Shown: positions 1 through 7,037, numbered from the stretch's first letter. The stretch is 23,128 bases of DNA from UBA6398 sp963644855 (GCA_963644855.1 CAVIQL010000034.1:1-23128); one strand, 5' to 3'. Numbers and translations: made by a program. Notes: generated by a model not told the origin, from the letters alone.

Positions 1-8
1 AATGATAT

Positions 9-95
9 GGGATATCGCAAAAATAATGTCGGTTATTATTTAAACAATGTCAGACATTATTTAAAAAAGGTCTGACATTGTTTTTACGAGATAGG
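9..95 (+). repeat. Intergenic palindromic repeat, copy A
   Basis: Three tandem units at 25-45, 46-67 and 68-79 carry the palindrome AATGTCAGACATT or a variant, joined by TTTAAA linkers. The outer ends are inverted: GATATCGCAAAAA on the left (11-23) and TTTTTACGAGAT on the right (81-92). Units 2 and 3 pair perfectly as an RNA stem (AATGTCAGAC at 46-55 with GTCTGACATT at 70-79), followed by T5. It lies downstream of the ECF gene, beyond its own terminator. The copy may continue left of the window. Confidence 0.8.
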
Positions 96-186
96 AGGAA
101 GTTTTTCTGATGTCAAAACCTAAAAGCTCATAAAGCCTACAATCGTCTGTAAATCTTTTCTTTAAACACATAAGAACAAAACGCAA

Positions 187-227
187 CCGCATCGGGTTGC
201 GAAAAATGCAAATACAACCCGATGCGG
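187..227 (-). terminator. Intrinsic terminator of the redox operon
   Basis: A perfect 13-bp inverted repeat, CCGCATCGGGTTG (187-199) and CAACCCGATGCGG (215-227), has a 15-nt loop. Read on the minus strand it is followed by a T-rich stretch (TTGCGTTTTGTT), so it would end transcripts from the operon whose last gene stops at 265. The U-tract is imperfect. Confidence 0.7.
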
Positions 228-264
228 AGCAAAAACAATGTAACAAAAAAATGTTTGTTATCTT

Positions 265-777
265 TCAGCGGCGAATCACATGGTTTATCAGCAGCCAACC
301 GCCGAATATCTGCAAAAGCATACCGGGAATGCCAAGGCGGAAATCCTGCAAGGCTGCAAACATTGAGCCTGTCATAAGCCATTCGCCTATTGTGCCCAAA
401 ACTTGATAGCACCCTACCACAGCGGCAAGCAACGGCAATGTGGCTTTGTTGAAACGCTTTGACGCTATACCGGCTGCCAGCGCGAGCAATACCGATTTCA
501 AAAGAATTGCAGGCAACACTGCCGGAGCAGGCATTGCAAATGCAGCCGAATTGACAAGCGGCGAAAGCACGGCAGTGATTATCCCCACGCGCCAACCATA
601 TTTGTATGCCCCAACAAGGGTGAAGAAATATATAGGCAGCCATATCATTCCGCCTTGATGCACGAGGTGGAACATTTGGGGCATTACAATGTTGCCGGCA
701 GCAAACGCCACGCCCGCCATGTAGGTTCTTATATCATTATATTCCCAAGAATAGAGTTTTACTTTGGTTGTTTCCAT
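265..777 (-). CDS. ECF transporter S component-like membrane protein
   Basis: This 170-residue, strongly hydrophobic protein has about five or six membrane segments and short loops, the size and shape of the substrate-binding S component of energy-coupling factor vitamin transporters. S components bind the substrate in the inner membrane and need the EcfA/EcfA'/EcfT module, which is not encoded here, so it would share a module encoded elsewhere. The substrate cannot be read from the sequence. It is the last gene of a minus-strand operon, 34 bases after the DUF1893 gene, and is followed by a terminator at 187-227. Its position behind flavin- and Fe-S-dependent redox genes makes import of a cofactor precursor conceivable, but that is inference. 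The family call is by overall character, not by a diagnostic motif. Confidence 0.65.
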   Translation of the reverse strand: METTKVKLYSWEYNDIRTYMAGVAFAAGNIVMPQMFHLVHQGGMIWLPIYFFTLVGAYKYGWRVGIITAVLSPLVNSAAFAMPAPAVLPAILLKSVLLALAAGIASKRFNKATLPLLAAVVGCYQVLGTIGEWLMTGSMFAALQDFRLGIPGMLLQIFGGWLLINHVIRR

Positions 778-811
778 ATTCTTAATCTGTTGAGCTAAAT
801 ATTATTGTTGT

Positions 812-1240
812 TTAGTTTTTACTGTTCATCATCAGTTTTTCCAGCGTGTGCCGTATAGCATAAAGCATATCTCGCGGCTCGCTCAAACTGCGGCATGCCT
901 GCTCCAACGGACACCACCCCGTGCCGTCGCGCCCCGTTATGTGGGGCACCTTTTCGGAATACTGCAACACGATGTCGTGGTTAGCGAGAAGCGCAACCGC
1001 CGATGCGCTTATTTTTTCGGCATATACTTCGTTAACTTTGCCGAGTACCATAAGCGCCGCCGCGGCTTTTCCAACCACTTTGTCGGCAACGTTTGCGCCA
1101 CGCAGCAACTCGGGCTCCTCGTTAAGCAAACGGAGCAAATCCTTAACGCCGCGCCCGCTGAAACAACGCGTTTCATACGAAGAAACCACAAGTGTGTGCC
1201 CATCAGAGCGCAAAAGGTCGATAATCTTAGCGTCAATCAT
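812..1240 (-). CDS. DUF1893 domain protein
   Basis: The 142-residue protein resembles the DUF1893 family: an N-terminal stretch like DLLRSDGHTLVVSSYETRC followed by GRGVKDLL, a central GKAAAALMVLGKVNEVYAE, and HITGRDGTGWCPLEQACR toward the C-terminus. As I recall, members have a cytidine-deaminase-like fold (Thermotoga TM1506) but no established activity. No signal peptide or membrane segment is seen, so it is probably cytoplasmic. Its ATG overlaps the stop codon of the aldo/keto reductase gene by 4 bases (1237-1240), showing translational coupling. In gut anaerobes this family often sits near Fe-S or redox genes, which fits the neighbours. What it does in the operon is unknown. Confidence 0.75.
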   Translation of the reverse strand: MIDAKIIDLLRSDGHTLVVSSYETRCFSGRGVKDLLRLLNEEPELLRGANVADKVVGKAAAALMVLGKVNEVYAEKISASAVALLANHDIVLQYSEKVPHITGRDGTGWCPLEQACRSLSEPRDMLYAIRHTLEKLMMNSKN

Positions 1241-2652
1241 AGAGTGCCTTGCTTTAACTGTTCCACAAAATGGTCAATGCGCTGCATCTCCTGGGGGATT
1301 CCGATATTCTGCGGGCAATGTGGCACGCACTGGCTACAACCTATGCAATGATTTGCCTGACGTAGTTTGGGCACACTGCGGTCGTAGCCCACAAGAAATG
1401 CCTTACGCGCCTCGCGATAATTGGCGGCCTGCTGATTTTCGGGCACATTGCCCTCGTTCACACACTTGTTGTAGTGAACAAAAATGGAAGGAATGTCAAT
1501 ACCATAGGGGCAAGGCATACAATATTTGCAGTCGTTGCACGGAATAGTGGGATACTGCACCATTATATCCGAAGTGTCGTAAAGAAACTGGATTTCGCTT
1601 TGCGTAAGCGGCTTGAGCGGACAATAAGAACGCAAATTATCCTGCAAATGCTCCATATAAGTCATACCGCTAAGCACAGTGAGCACATCGGGCATGGTTC
1701 CCGCATAGCGAAAAGCCCACGACGCCACGCTACGATCGGGCTCGCGCTGCTTGAGACGCGCCACAATATGGTCGGGAACCTTAGACAAACGCCCTCCAAG
1801 CAAAGGTTCCATAATAACAGCAGGTATATTTCGCTTCACCAACTCACCATAGAGATATTCTGCATCGGTATTGCGCGGATTAAGTTCCCTGGCGTGTTGC
1901 CAATCAAGGTAATTGAGTTGAATTTGCACAAAGTCCCACTGATATTCATCGTGTTTCGAAAGCAAATAATCAAACACTTTTATGTCGCCGTGGTATGAAA
2001 AACCAAGATTTCGAATTCTTCCCGCCTTGCGTTCGGCGAGTAAAAAATCGAGTATGCCGTTGTTAATGTAACGACTCCTGAAAGTTTCCATTCCATCATC
2101 GCCCATTCCAATTCCATGAAGAAGCATGTAGTCGATATAGTCTACCTGGAGATATTTGAAAGAATTATGATACATCTCCAAAGACTTCTCGCGGCTCCAT
2201 GTCGAAGGAATGAAATTCGAAAGTTTGGTAGCAACAAAATACTTGTCCCTCGGGTGGCGATGCAAAGCAATACCGGTAGCTTCTTCCGAGCGCCCTTTGC
2301 AATAAGCAGGCGATGTGTCGAAATAATTCACGCCATGCTCAATAGCATAGTCCACAAGGCGGTTCACAGTCTGCTGATCAATTTTATCTTCTCCCTCCTT
2401 GTTTTTATCGTCAGCCACAGTAGGCCAACGCATACAGCCATAGCCAAGAATAGAAACCTTATCGCCCGTTTTTGGATTGGTTCGGTAGGTCATCTTATCC
2501 TTTGGAATTTCGCCCTGAGCCGATGTATCCTCGCCAGTAACGGGATTTTTCTTGGGGCTGCAGCCTGTGATTGCCACCGAACCCGTTGCCGCTGCTCCTA
2601 TACCAAGTTTTTTAAGAAACTCGCGTCGATTTATATTATTCTTCTCGTTCAT
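1237..2652 (-). CDS. Tat-exported aldo/keto reductase with C-terminal 2[4Fe-4S] ferredoxin domain
   Basis: This 471-residue protein begins with a twin-arginine signal (RREFLKK at 9-15, a hydrophobic stretch, then the lipobox-like ITGC ending at Cys31), so it is probably a Tat-exported lipoprotein. The aldo/keto reductase barrel covers about 55-345 and keeps the tetrad D112, Y117, K143 and H179. The C-terminal part has two ferredoxin motifs: C372/C375/C378/C381 and C436/C439/C442/C446. The start at 2652 was chosen because it puts RR near the N-terminus; the open frame extends upstream to 2754, but those codons overlap the preceding gene. It lies 13 bases after the Fe-S membrane protein gene and overlaps DUF1893 by 4 bases. 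The expected role is reduction of a carbonyl substrate outside the cytoplasm with electrons delivered through Fe-S clusters; the substrate is unknown. NAD(P)H is normally absent in the periplasm, which makes the Fe-S tail notable. Confidence 0.88.
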   Translation of the reverse strand: MNEKNNINRREFLKKLGIGAAATGSVAITGCSPKKNPVTGEDTSAQGEIPKDKMTYRTNPKTGDKVSILGYGCMRWPTVADDKNKEGEDKIDQQTVNRLVDYAIEHGVNYFDTSPAYCKGRSEEATGIALHRHPRDKYFVATKLSNFIPSTWSREKSLEMYHNSFKYLQVDYIDYMLLHGIGMGDDGMETFRSRYINNGILDFLLAERKAGRIRNLGFSYHGDIKVFDYLLSKHDEYQWDFVQIQLNYLDWQHARELNPRNTDAEYLYGELVKRNIPAVIMEPLLGGRLSKVPDHIVARLKQREPDRSVASWAFRYAGTMPDVLTVLSGMTYMEHLQDNLRSYCPLKPLTQSEIQFLYDTSDIMVQYPTIPCNDCKYCMPCPYGIDIPSIFVHYNKCVNEGNVPENQQAANYREARKAFLVGYDRSVPKLRQANHCIGCSQCVPHCPQNIGIPQEMQRIDHFVEQLKQGTL

Positions 2653-2665
2653 CTTTTCAAGTTTT

Positions 2666-4135
2666 TCAGATATTTTTATGGAGTTCATGCCCTTCAACAT
2701 AAATTGCACTGAAAGGGCGAGCGGGACAAAGGTTTTCGCATGCACCACAACCAATGCAGCGTTCCTCGTTTACCACCGGAATTTTGGGAGAACTGTCGTC
2801 GGCAGAATCAGAAGGCACCATGGTTATCGCCCCTGCGGGACAATGGCGCGCACAATTGCCACATTCCACCCCATCTGCAATAGGCACGCAATTTTTCCTT
2901 ACCCAAACCGCATGACCTACCTGAATAGAAGATTTCTCAGCCGGAGTGATTTTAATAATTGCGCCTGCCGGACAAACCTCAGAGCATTTCGTACATTCGG
3001 GACGGCAATATCCACGTTCGTAAGAGGACTCGGGCTTCATATCAACCCGCGGACGCAAAACATCATTAGGACATACGGCAACGCAAAGCTGACAACCGGT
3101 GCAATGATCCTCGAAATGTTGCAACCCCACGGCACCTGGCGGAACTATCGGGGTTTTTCGTTGCGGCACTTTCTTGTCAAGAATTACCGCAAGCCCACCA
3201 TCAACGGTTTTTTCCTGGGCCTTAGCCACCGCAGTGCCTATTATAATTCCCGCACCTGTGAGAAATGCGCGACGTGAATTGCCGTTGGCGGTTTCTTGAG
3301 GACTATCGTTTTTAGCAGCGGCTTTTTTAATCTTAAAATGCAAGGCGTCATGTTTGCATGCCTCAACACAATCCATACAAGCCACACAACGGGAATAATC
3401 TACCTTGTGATTCTTGAAATCTATACACGAAGCTTTGCAACTACGAGCACAAAGCGAACAATTACGACACTTATTATCGTCTATCACTGGTTTGAAAAGC
3501 GAAAAACGAGCAAGAAATCCCAACACAGTGCCCACCGGACAAATTGTATTGCAGTATGTGCGTCCGCCGCGCCACGCCAAAATCAAAAGCACAACAAATG
3601 TTGTTGCAGCGATAACGAATGTTGGTAAAGCGCGTATCCATACTTCCTTTTGATAGAAAGCATAACTGTCTACACGTTCTGCGATATAAGCTAACAGATT
3701 ATTGCCCCAAGTATAAACGGGAGCGAACAGATTTTGCGCCATGCGCCCGAATGCGCTATAAGGGTCCAATATGCCGGCCCAGCCCACGAATATTGCTACA
3801 ACGAAAAGCGCGAGCACCACGATGCGAAGCCATGTAAGTGGGCGGGAATAGGAGAAGCGGCGTTTCTTGCCTTTTCTCCGCGAACTGAACCACGACACTA
3901 TATCCTGGAAGATGCCGAGCGGACAAATCACAGAGCAATATACTCTGCCAAAAACAAGTGTGAGAACTACGAGAGCTATTACCACACCAATGTTGAGCGC
4001 CATTACAGCGGGGAAAAACTGTATTTTGGCGAGCCAACCAAACCATGCGTGTATTGAGCCGGTAAAGTCGAGAAACAAAAGGCTGACAAGGGCGAATACC
4101 ACGATTGCCAGAGCGATTCTAATCTTGCGTAACAT
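2666..4135 (-). CDS. NapH/NapG-like fused polyferredoxin membrane protein
   Basis: The protein has 489 residues. The N-terminal part is NapH-like: membrane segments near 5-22, 43-63, 103-123 and 171-188, with a CxxxCP motif after the second (C67, C71) and another after the fourth (C195, C199). A two-cluster ferredoxin domain follows at about 223-260 (CRNCSLCARSC, CVACMDCVEAC). Then comes an internal twin-arginine-like signal, SRRAFLTGAG at 287-296 with a hydrophobic run to 306, and a second ferredoxin region with four cysteine groups (345-355, 377-388, 416-432, 460-470), as in NapG. It is probably an inner-membrane electron conduit from cytoplasmic quinol or ferredoxin side to periplasmic clusters. 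It lies 8 bases after the flavodoxin gene and 13 before the aldo/keto reductase gene. The electron donor is not shown by the sequence. Confidence 0.85.
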   Translation of the reverse strand: MLRKIRIALAIVVFALVSLLFLDFTGSIHAWFGWLAKIQFFPAVMALNIGVVIALVVLTLVFGRVYCSVICPLGIFQDIVSWFSSRRKGKKRRFSYSRPLTWLRIVVLALFVVAIFVGWAGILDPYSAFGRMAQNLFAPVYTWGNNLLAYIAERVDSYAFYQKEVWIRALPTFVIAATTFVVLLILAWRGGRTYCNTICPVGTVLGFLARFSLFKPVIDDNKCRNCSLCARSCKASCIDFKNHKVDYSRCVACMDCVEACKHDALHFKIKKAAAKNDSPQETANGNSRRAFLTGAGIIIGTAVAKAQEKTVDGGLAVILDKKVPQRKTPIVPPGAVGLQHFEDHCTGCQLCVAVCPNDVLRPRVDMKPESSYERGYCRPECTKCSEVCPAGAIIKITPAEKSSIQVGHAVWVRKNCVPIADGVECGNCARHCPAGAITMVPSDSADDSSPKIPVVNEERCIGCGACENLCPARPFSAIYVEGHELHKNI

Positions 4136-4143
4136 AAGTTTTG

Positions 4144-4833
4144 TCAGTTTTTATACATGCCATATTTGAGTAGCCACGAATTTACTTTCTTCTCAGCCAA
4201 AGCCATATCGGCATCTTTCACCGCCGGTCCTTCAAGAACTGCAGCTTTTGGCTCGAGAGTGCGGATATGTTCCACTGATTTTGAAAAGCGACTGCTTCCG
4301 TAAGTAACAAATGGTATTATAGTTTTGCCATTAAAGTTGTATTCCTTAAAGAAAGAGTAAATCACTCTCGGCATATCGTACCACCAGTTGGGATAACCCA
4401 CGAAAATTATATTGTAATCCTGAAGATTCTGTATATGGGTCGTGAGTTTGGGAAATTCCTTGCTTTCCGATTCTTTTTTGGTGTAGCTTAGCAGAGTGTC
4501 ATAGGGTGTGGGATAAACGGTAGCGGTTTTTATGGCAAACAAATCTCCTCCCGTTTTTTCCGAAATAAGTTTTGCCAAATACTCTGTGCTTCCATAAATT
4601 TTTCCATCCTCCACCACACGGCTTGCACTCGAACTTGCGTCCACGCCATCGGGTTCGGGCCATGAAAAATAGGTTACGAGAATTTTTCCTTTGAGTTCCA
4701 CTTTCACGCTGTCGCTATCAACTTGCTCCGAAAGGTTTTCTCGCGGCTCAACCTCCCCAGTGTTTTTCAGGAACGCCAACACCGCTATGCCAAGCAGCAT
4801 TACTCCAACGATAGGAAACAGTAGTTTTTTCAT
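4144..4833 (-). CDS. Flavodoxin-like protein with N-terminal membrane anchor
   Basis: The 229-residue protein opens with MKKLLFPIVGVMLLGIAVLAF, a signal anchor or uncleaved signal peptide, which would place the flavin domain outside the cytoplasm. The flavodoxin fold is indicated by KILVTYFSWPEPDG (strand 1 and FMN loop), then YGSTEYLAKLI and IIFVGYPNWWYDMPRVIYSF, typical of the long flavodoxin-4 type family of Bacteroidetes and Firmicutes. It should carry FMN and pass one or two electrons. The start at 4833 was chosen because it begins the signal segment; the open frame extends to 4896 but across the -7 box at 4861-4868. It is the first gene of the five-gene operon and is divergent from the AraC-type regulator. 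Confidence 0.85.
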   Translation of the reverse strand: MKKLLFPIVGVMLLGIAVLAFLKNTGEVEPRENLSEQVDSDSVKVELKGKILVTYFSWPEPDGVDASSSASRVVEDGKIYGSTEYLAKLISEKTGGDLFAIKTATVYPTPYDTLLSYTKKESESKEFPKLTTHIQNLQDYNIIFVGYPNWWYDMPRVIYSFFKEYNFNGKTIIPFVTYGSSRFSKSVEHIRTLEPKAAVLEGPAVKDADMALAEKKVNSWLLKYGMYKN

Positions 4834-4860
4834 CTTTATTGTTATTTTCTTGTTACATGG

Positions 4861-4868
4861 CAAAATTA
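4861..4868 (-). promoter_or_regulatory. -7 box of the flavodoxin operon
   Basis: On the minus strand this reads TAATTTTG, an exact match to the Bacteroidetes -7 consensus TAnnTTTG, ending 27 bases before the flavodoxin ATG. No clear -33 TTTG is seen 19-21 bases upstream, which fits a promoter that needs an activator. Confidence 0.6.
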
Positions 4869-4898
4869 TAACTTTCCATTCTATTAATCTATACACAG

Positions 4899-4936
4899 AT
4901 TACCGATTTATTTACCATTATTACCGCAATCTATTT
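4899..4936. promoter_or_regulatory. Candidate AraC-type operator: direct repeats 21 bp apart
   Basis: ATTACCGATTTATTT (from 4899) and ATTACCGCAATCTATTT (from 4920) are direct repeats with a 21-bp period, two helical turns, the spacing used by AraC-family dimers. They lie just upstream of the expected -33 region of the flavodoxin promoter. A third related copy, ATTACTGATTAG, starts at 4975 near the regulator's own promoter. That the neighbouring AraC-type protein binds here is inference. Confidence 0.5.
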
Positions 4937-5021
4937 TTCAACTGCTTATATCTATTACGTTTGTCTCTACCAAAATTACTGATTAGCATTGCTCCACACG
5001 CATTATAATAAACAATATCAA

Positions 5022-5029
5022 TATATTTG
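5022..5029 (+). promoter_or_regulatory. -7 box of the AraC-type regulator gene
   Basis: TATATTTG matches TAnnTTTG exactly and ends 24 bases before the ATG at 5054. It overlaps the TTG at 5027 that would otherwise give a longer reading frame, so it argues for the ATG at 5054. Confidence 0.55.
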
Positions 5030-5053
5030 CATACCAAACAAACTTTTACGGCA

Positions 5054-5962
5054 ATGGACAGTAAAATCAAAAACATCGACAGTATACCAGAGTACAACAA
5101 ATTTCTGGGAATGGAAACGCTTCACCCACTTGTGAGTGTGATTGATCTTTCAAAGGCTAATCCCATACACCACGGGCTTCAAACTTTTGGCTTCTACGCT
5201 GTATTTCTAAAAGGAGGAGTAAATTGCGAACTGCTCTACGGCCGCAAACGCTACGACTACCAGGAAGGCACTATAGTATGCCTTGCTCCGGGACAGGTAA
5301 TAGGCGTTGAAGACACGGGAGAGGTTTTCCAACCCCACGGGTGGGCACTTTGTTTCGACCCCGAGCTTATTCGCGGCACTTCGCTGGGACACAACATTCG
5401 CGAATACACATTTTTTTCCTACGAGGTGAACGAAGCGTTGCATCTTTCGGAGAAGGAGCGCGAGATATTCATGGATTGTCTGCAAAACATCGGTCATGAA
5501 TTGGAGCATGCCATAGACCGGTTGAGCAAAAGGCTTATCTCAAACAACATTGAACTGCTGCTAAACTATTGCCTGCGCTTCTACGAGCGACAATTCATAA
5601 CGCGCCAAAACGCAAACCGCAGCATCATCACCCGATTCGACACTCTTTTGGACGAATACTTCACATCGGGCGCCGCACGACAGAATGGTTTGCCCTCGGT
5701 TAAGTATTGCGCCGAAGAGTTGTGCCTCTCAGCAAACTATTTTGGCGACCTGATAAAAAAGGAAACGGGCAAATCGGCACAGGAATACATTCAAATCACA
5801 TTGGTAAACGCTGCCAAGGAGCGCATACTTGCTCCCAACAACACAATAAGCCAGGTTGCTTATGACTTAGGCTTTAAATATCCGCAGCATTTCACGCGAT
5901 TGTTCAAAAAAATAGCCGGCGTTACGCCCAACGACTATCGCGCAAAAACGCTTCCCGCATAA
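5054..5962 (+). CDS. AraC-family transcriptional regulator
   Basis: The 302-residue protein has an N-terminal cupin-like sensing half (about 1-150) and a C-terminal AraC double helix-turn-helix. The second half shows CAEELCLSANYFGDLIKKETG (first helix-turn-helix) and ISQVAYDLGFKYPQHFTRLFK followed by GVTPNDYR (second helix-turn-helix and family signature). The ATG at 5054 is preferred over a TTG at 5027, which falls within a -7 promoter box. It is divergent from the flavodoxin-led operon, with 220 bases between start codons that contain promoter boxes for both and direct repeats at 4899-4936. It is therefore the likely regulator, probably activator, of that operon. The inducer is unknown; similar gene pairs in other Bacteroidetes suggest a redox or electrophile signal, but that is inference. 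Confidence 0.92.
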   Translation: MDSKIKNIDSIPEYNKFLGMETLHPLVSVIDLSKANPIHHGLQTFGFYAVFLKGGVNCELLYGRKRYDYQEGTIVCLAPGQVIGVEDTGEVFQPHGWALCFDPELIRGTSLGHNIREYTFFSYEVNEALHLSEKEREIFMDCLQNIGHELEHAIDRLSKRLISNNIELLLNYCLRFYERQFITRQNANRSIITRFDTLLDEYFTSGAARQNGLPSVKYCAEELCLSANYFGDLIKKETGKSAQEYIQITLVNAAKERILAPNNTISQVAYDLGFKYPQHFTRLFKKIAGVTPNDYRAKTLPA

Positions 5963-6070
5963 CGAAAAAACAATATCGGTTATTATTTAAAAAATGTCTG
6001 ACATTATTTAAATAATATCAGACATTATTTTTGCGATATTTGATATTGTTTTTACGACATAGAATATCGC
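5963..6070 (+). repeat. Intergenic palindromic repeat, copy B
   Basis: Three units of exactly 21 bp stand in tandem at 5972-5992, 5993-6013 and from 6014. Unit 2 contains AATGTCTGACATT and unit 3 AATATCAGACATT. The right end is doubled: TTTTTGCGATAT (6029-6040), then TTTTTACGACATAG (6049-6062) and AATATCGC. The left end starts directly after the stop codon of the AraC-type gene (CGAAAAAAC). It lies between convergent genes. Confidence 0.85.
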
Positions 6071-6088
6071 TTTTTCGAGGTCAGACAG

Positions 6089-6119
6089 AATTTAAATTCC
6101 AAGGCTTGGAATTTAAATT
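6089..6119. repeat. 31-bp near-perfect palindrome
   Basis: AATTTAAATTCCAAG (6089-6103), a central G, and CTTGGAATTTAAATT (6105-6119) form a perfect inverted repeat with one unpaired base. Flanking GGTCAGACAG and GGTCGGAGTTTTTGCG resemble pieces of the neighbouring repeat family, so this may be a divergent second copy (about 6071-6140) joined to copy B. Confidence 0.8.
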
Positions 6120-6159
6120 ATACGGTCGGAGTTTTTGCGAAATACATACAACGTAAAAT

Positions 6160-6195
6160 CAAAAACAGACACCGCTCCCGCGATGTCCGTTTTTG
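6160..6195. terminator. Bidirectional terminator between the AraC-type gene and the SDR gene
   Basis: A 16-bp stem with two mismatches and a TCCC loop: CAAAAACAGACACCGC (6160-6175) against GCGATGTCCGTTTTTG (6180-6195). It ends in T5 on the plus strand and, because the stem starts with A5, in T5 on the minus strand too. It suits two convergent genes (stops at 5962 and 6231). Confidence 0.75.
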
Positions 6196-6230
6196 TATTG
6201 AAACTAAATGCTATACAAGCAAAAACAAGG

Positions 6231-6977
6231 CTATTGGCTATTCCCGAAATTGCATCTCAGCGGAAAACGCTTCCACACAAACCTCGGGATACACCTCCAC
6301 AGAGCCACAAGAAGCGAATATTTCCAGTCCACCACTTTAATGCGGCGTTTTTCAAGCACAGCCTTCACTATAATCTTTGCCGCAACCTCCTTTTTGAGCA
6401 CCATGGGATAGCCCTTGCCGCCATTGATAAGCGCAGTGTCCACAAAGCCCGGGCGTATGTCAGAAAACGTGATGTTGAGCCGACGCATGTGAGCCAACTG
6501 CTCCAATGCATCGATATAAACATTCTGCATCCTTTTTGTGGCAGAGTATGCCGGAGCAGGTCCAAGCCCCTTGGTGCCCGCAATCGAGGATATCACGGCA
6601 ATATGACCGCCACCTACCGAAAAATAGCGGAACATCGCACCAACGCAACGTACAAATCCTTCACCGTTTGTACGCACAGTGTCGAGTTCTTTTACGCTTT
6701 CCAGACTTCCATTTTGCCACCCCACTCCGCTACAATGCAGATACATTTTCACACCAAGGCTTTGCGCAAGAGCCACAAGCCTTTCGCCCGCACTTTCATC
6801 ACACACATCTATCTCGGCAACCGTAACCTGCTGCGGATACATGGCTCTGAAACTCTCCAACAACTCCCTTCGCCTGCCACAAATACCAAGCGTCCAGCCC
6901 GATGAAGCAAGAATTTTTGCCACTTCGCGGCCTATTCCGCTCGTAGCGCCCATTATTATCGCACTTTTCTCACTCAT
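6231..6977 (-). CDS. Short-chain dehydrogenase/reductase (SDR family)
   Basis: The 248-residue protein has the classical SDR layout. The nucleotide-binding loop is GATSGIG at 10-16, the structural Asn is N104, the catalytic Ser is in VISSIAG (S130/S131), and the catalytic pair is Y144 and K148 in PAYSATKR. The family's usual NNAG is replaced by HCSGVG at 81-86. A hydrophobic, basic C-terminus (DWKYSLLVALWRCIPRFVWK) could touch the membrane, as in SDRs acting on lipids, but the substrate is unknown. The start at 6977 is required to keep the loop intact with a short lead; a longer frame to 7025 would cross a promoter box. It is divergent from the first CotH gene with 60 bases between starts. 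Confidence 0.9.
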   Translation of the reverse strand: MSEKSAIIMGATSGIGREVAKILASSGWTLGICGRRRELLESFRAMYPQQVTVAEIDVCDESAGERLVALAQSLGVKMYLHCSGVGWQNGSLESVKELDTVRTNGEGFVRCVGAMFRYFSVGGGHIAVISSIAGTKGLGPAPAYSATKRMQNVYIDALEQLAHMRRLNITFSDIRPGFVDTALINGGKGYPMVLKKEVAAKIIVKAVLEKRRIKVVDWKYSLLVALWRCIPRFVWKRFPLRCNFGNSQ

Positions 6978-6985
6978 AACAACCG

Positions 6986-6993
6986 CAAATTTA
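6986..6993 (-). promoter_or_regulatory. -7 box of the SDR gene, giving a near-leaderless mRNA
   Basis: The minus strand reads TAAATTTG, an exact TAnnTTTG match, with only 8 bases between its last base and the ATG at 6977. Transcription would start within a few bases of the start codon. Confidence 0.55.
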
Positions 6994-7003
6994 ATGCTTT
7001 TCG

Positions 7004-7011
7004 TAAATTTG
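7004..7011 (+). promoter_or_regulatory. -7 box of the first CotH gene
   Basis: TAAATTTG on the plus strand matches TAnnTTTG and ends 26 bases before the ATG at 7038. It stands 10 bases from the oppositely directed box of the SDR gene, so the two promoters probably interfere. No -33 element is evident. Confidence 0.55.
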
Positions 7012-7037
7012 CCTATTACCATCATAGAAAATTCAGA

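Noticed and set aside
9..95. Regular 21-22-bp repeats resembling a CRISPR array
   Set aside because: Units adjoin directly with no unique spacers, arrays have two or three units only, and no cas genes are present.
9..95. Calling the repeat a MITE
   Set aside because: Inverted ends exist, but I see no clear target-site duplications, and lengths and interiors vary; comparison with empty sites would be needed.
137..643. 168-codon minus-strand open frame overlapping the ECF gene
   Set aside because: It is a shadow frame of the hydrophobic ECF gene, runs through the terminator, and has no recognisable domain.
2653..2754. Longer start of the aldo/keto reductase
   Set aside because: It would overlap the preceding gene and bury the twin-arginine signal 43 residues into the protein.
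4971..4978. Second TAATTTTG match on the minus strand upstream of the flavodoxin gene
   Set aside because: It is over 130 bases from the gene and upstream of the proposed operator; the box at 4861-4868 is better placed.
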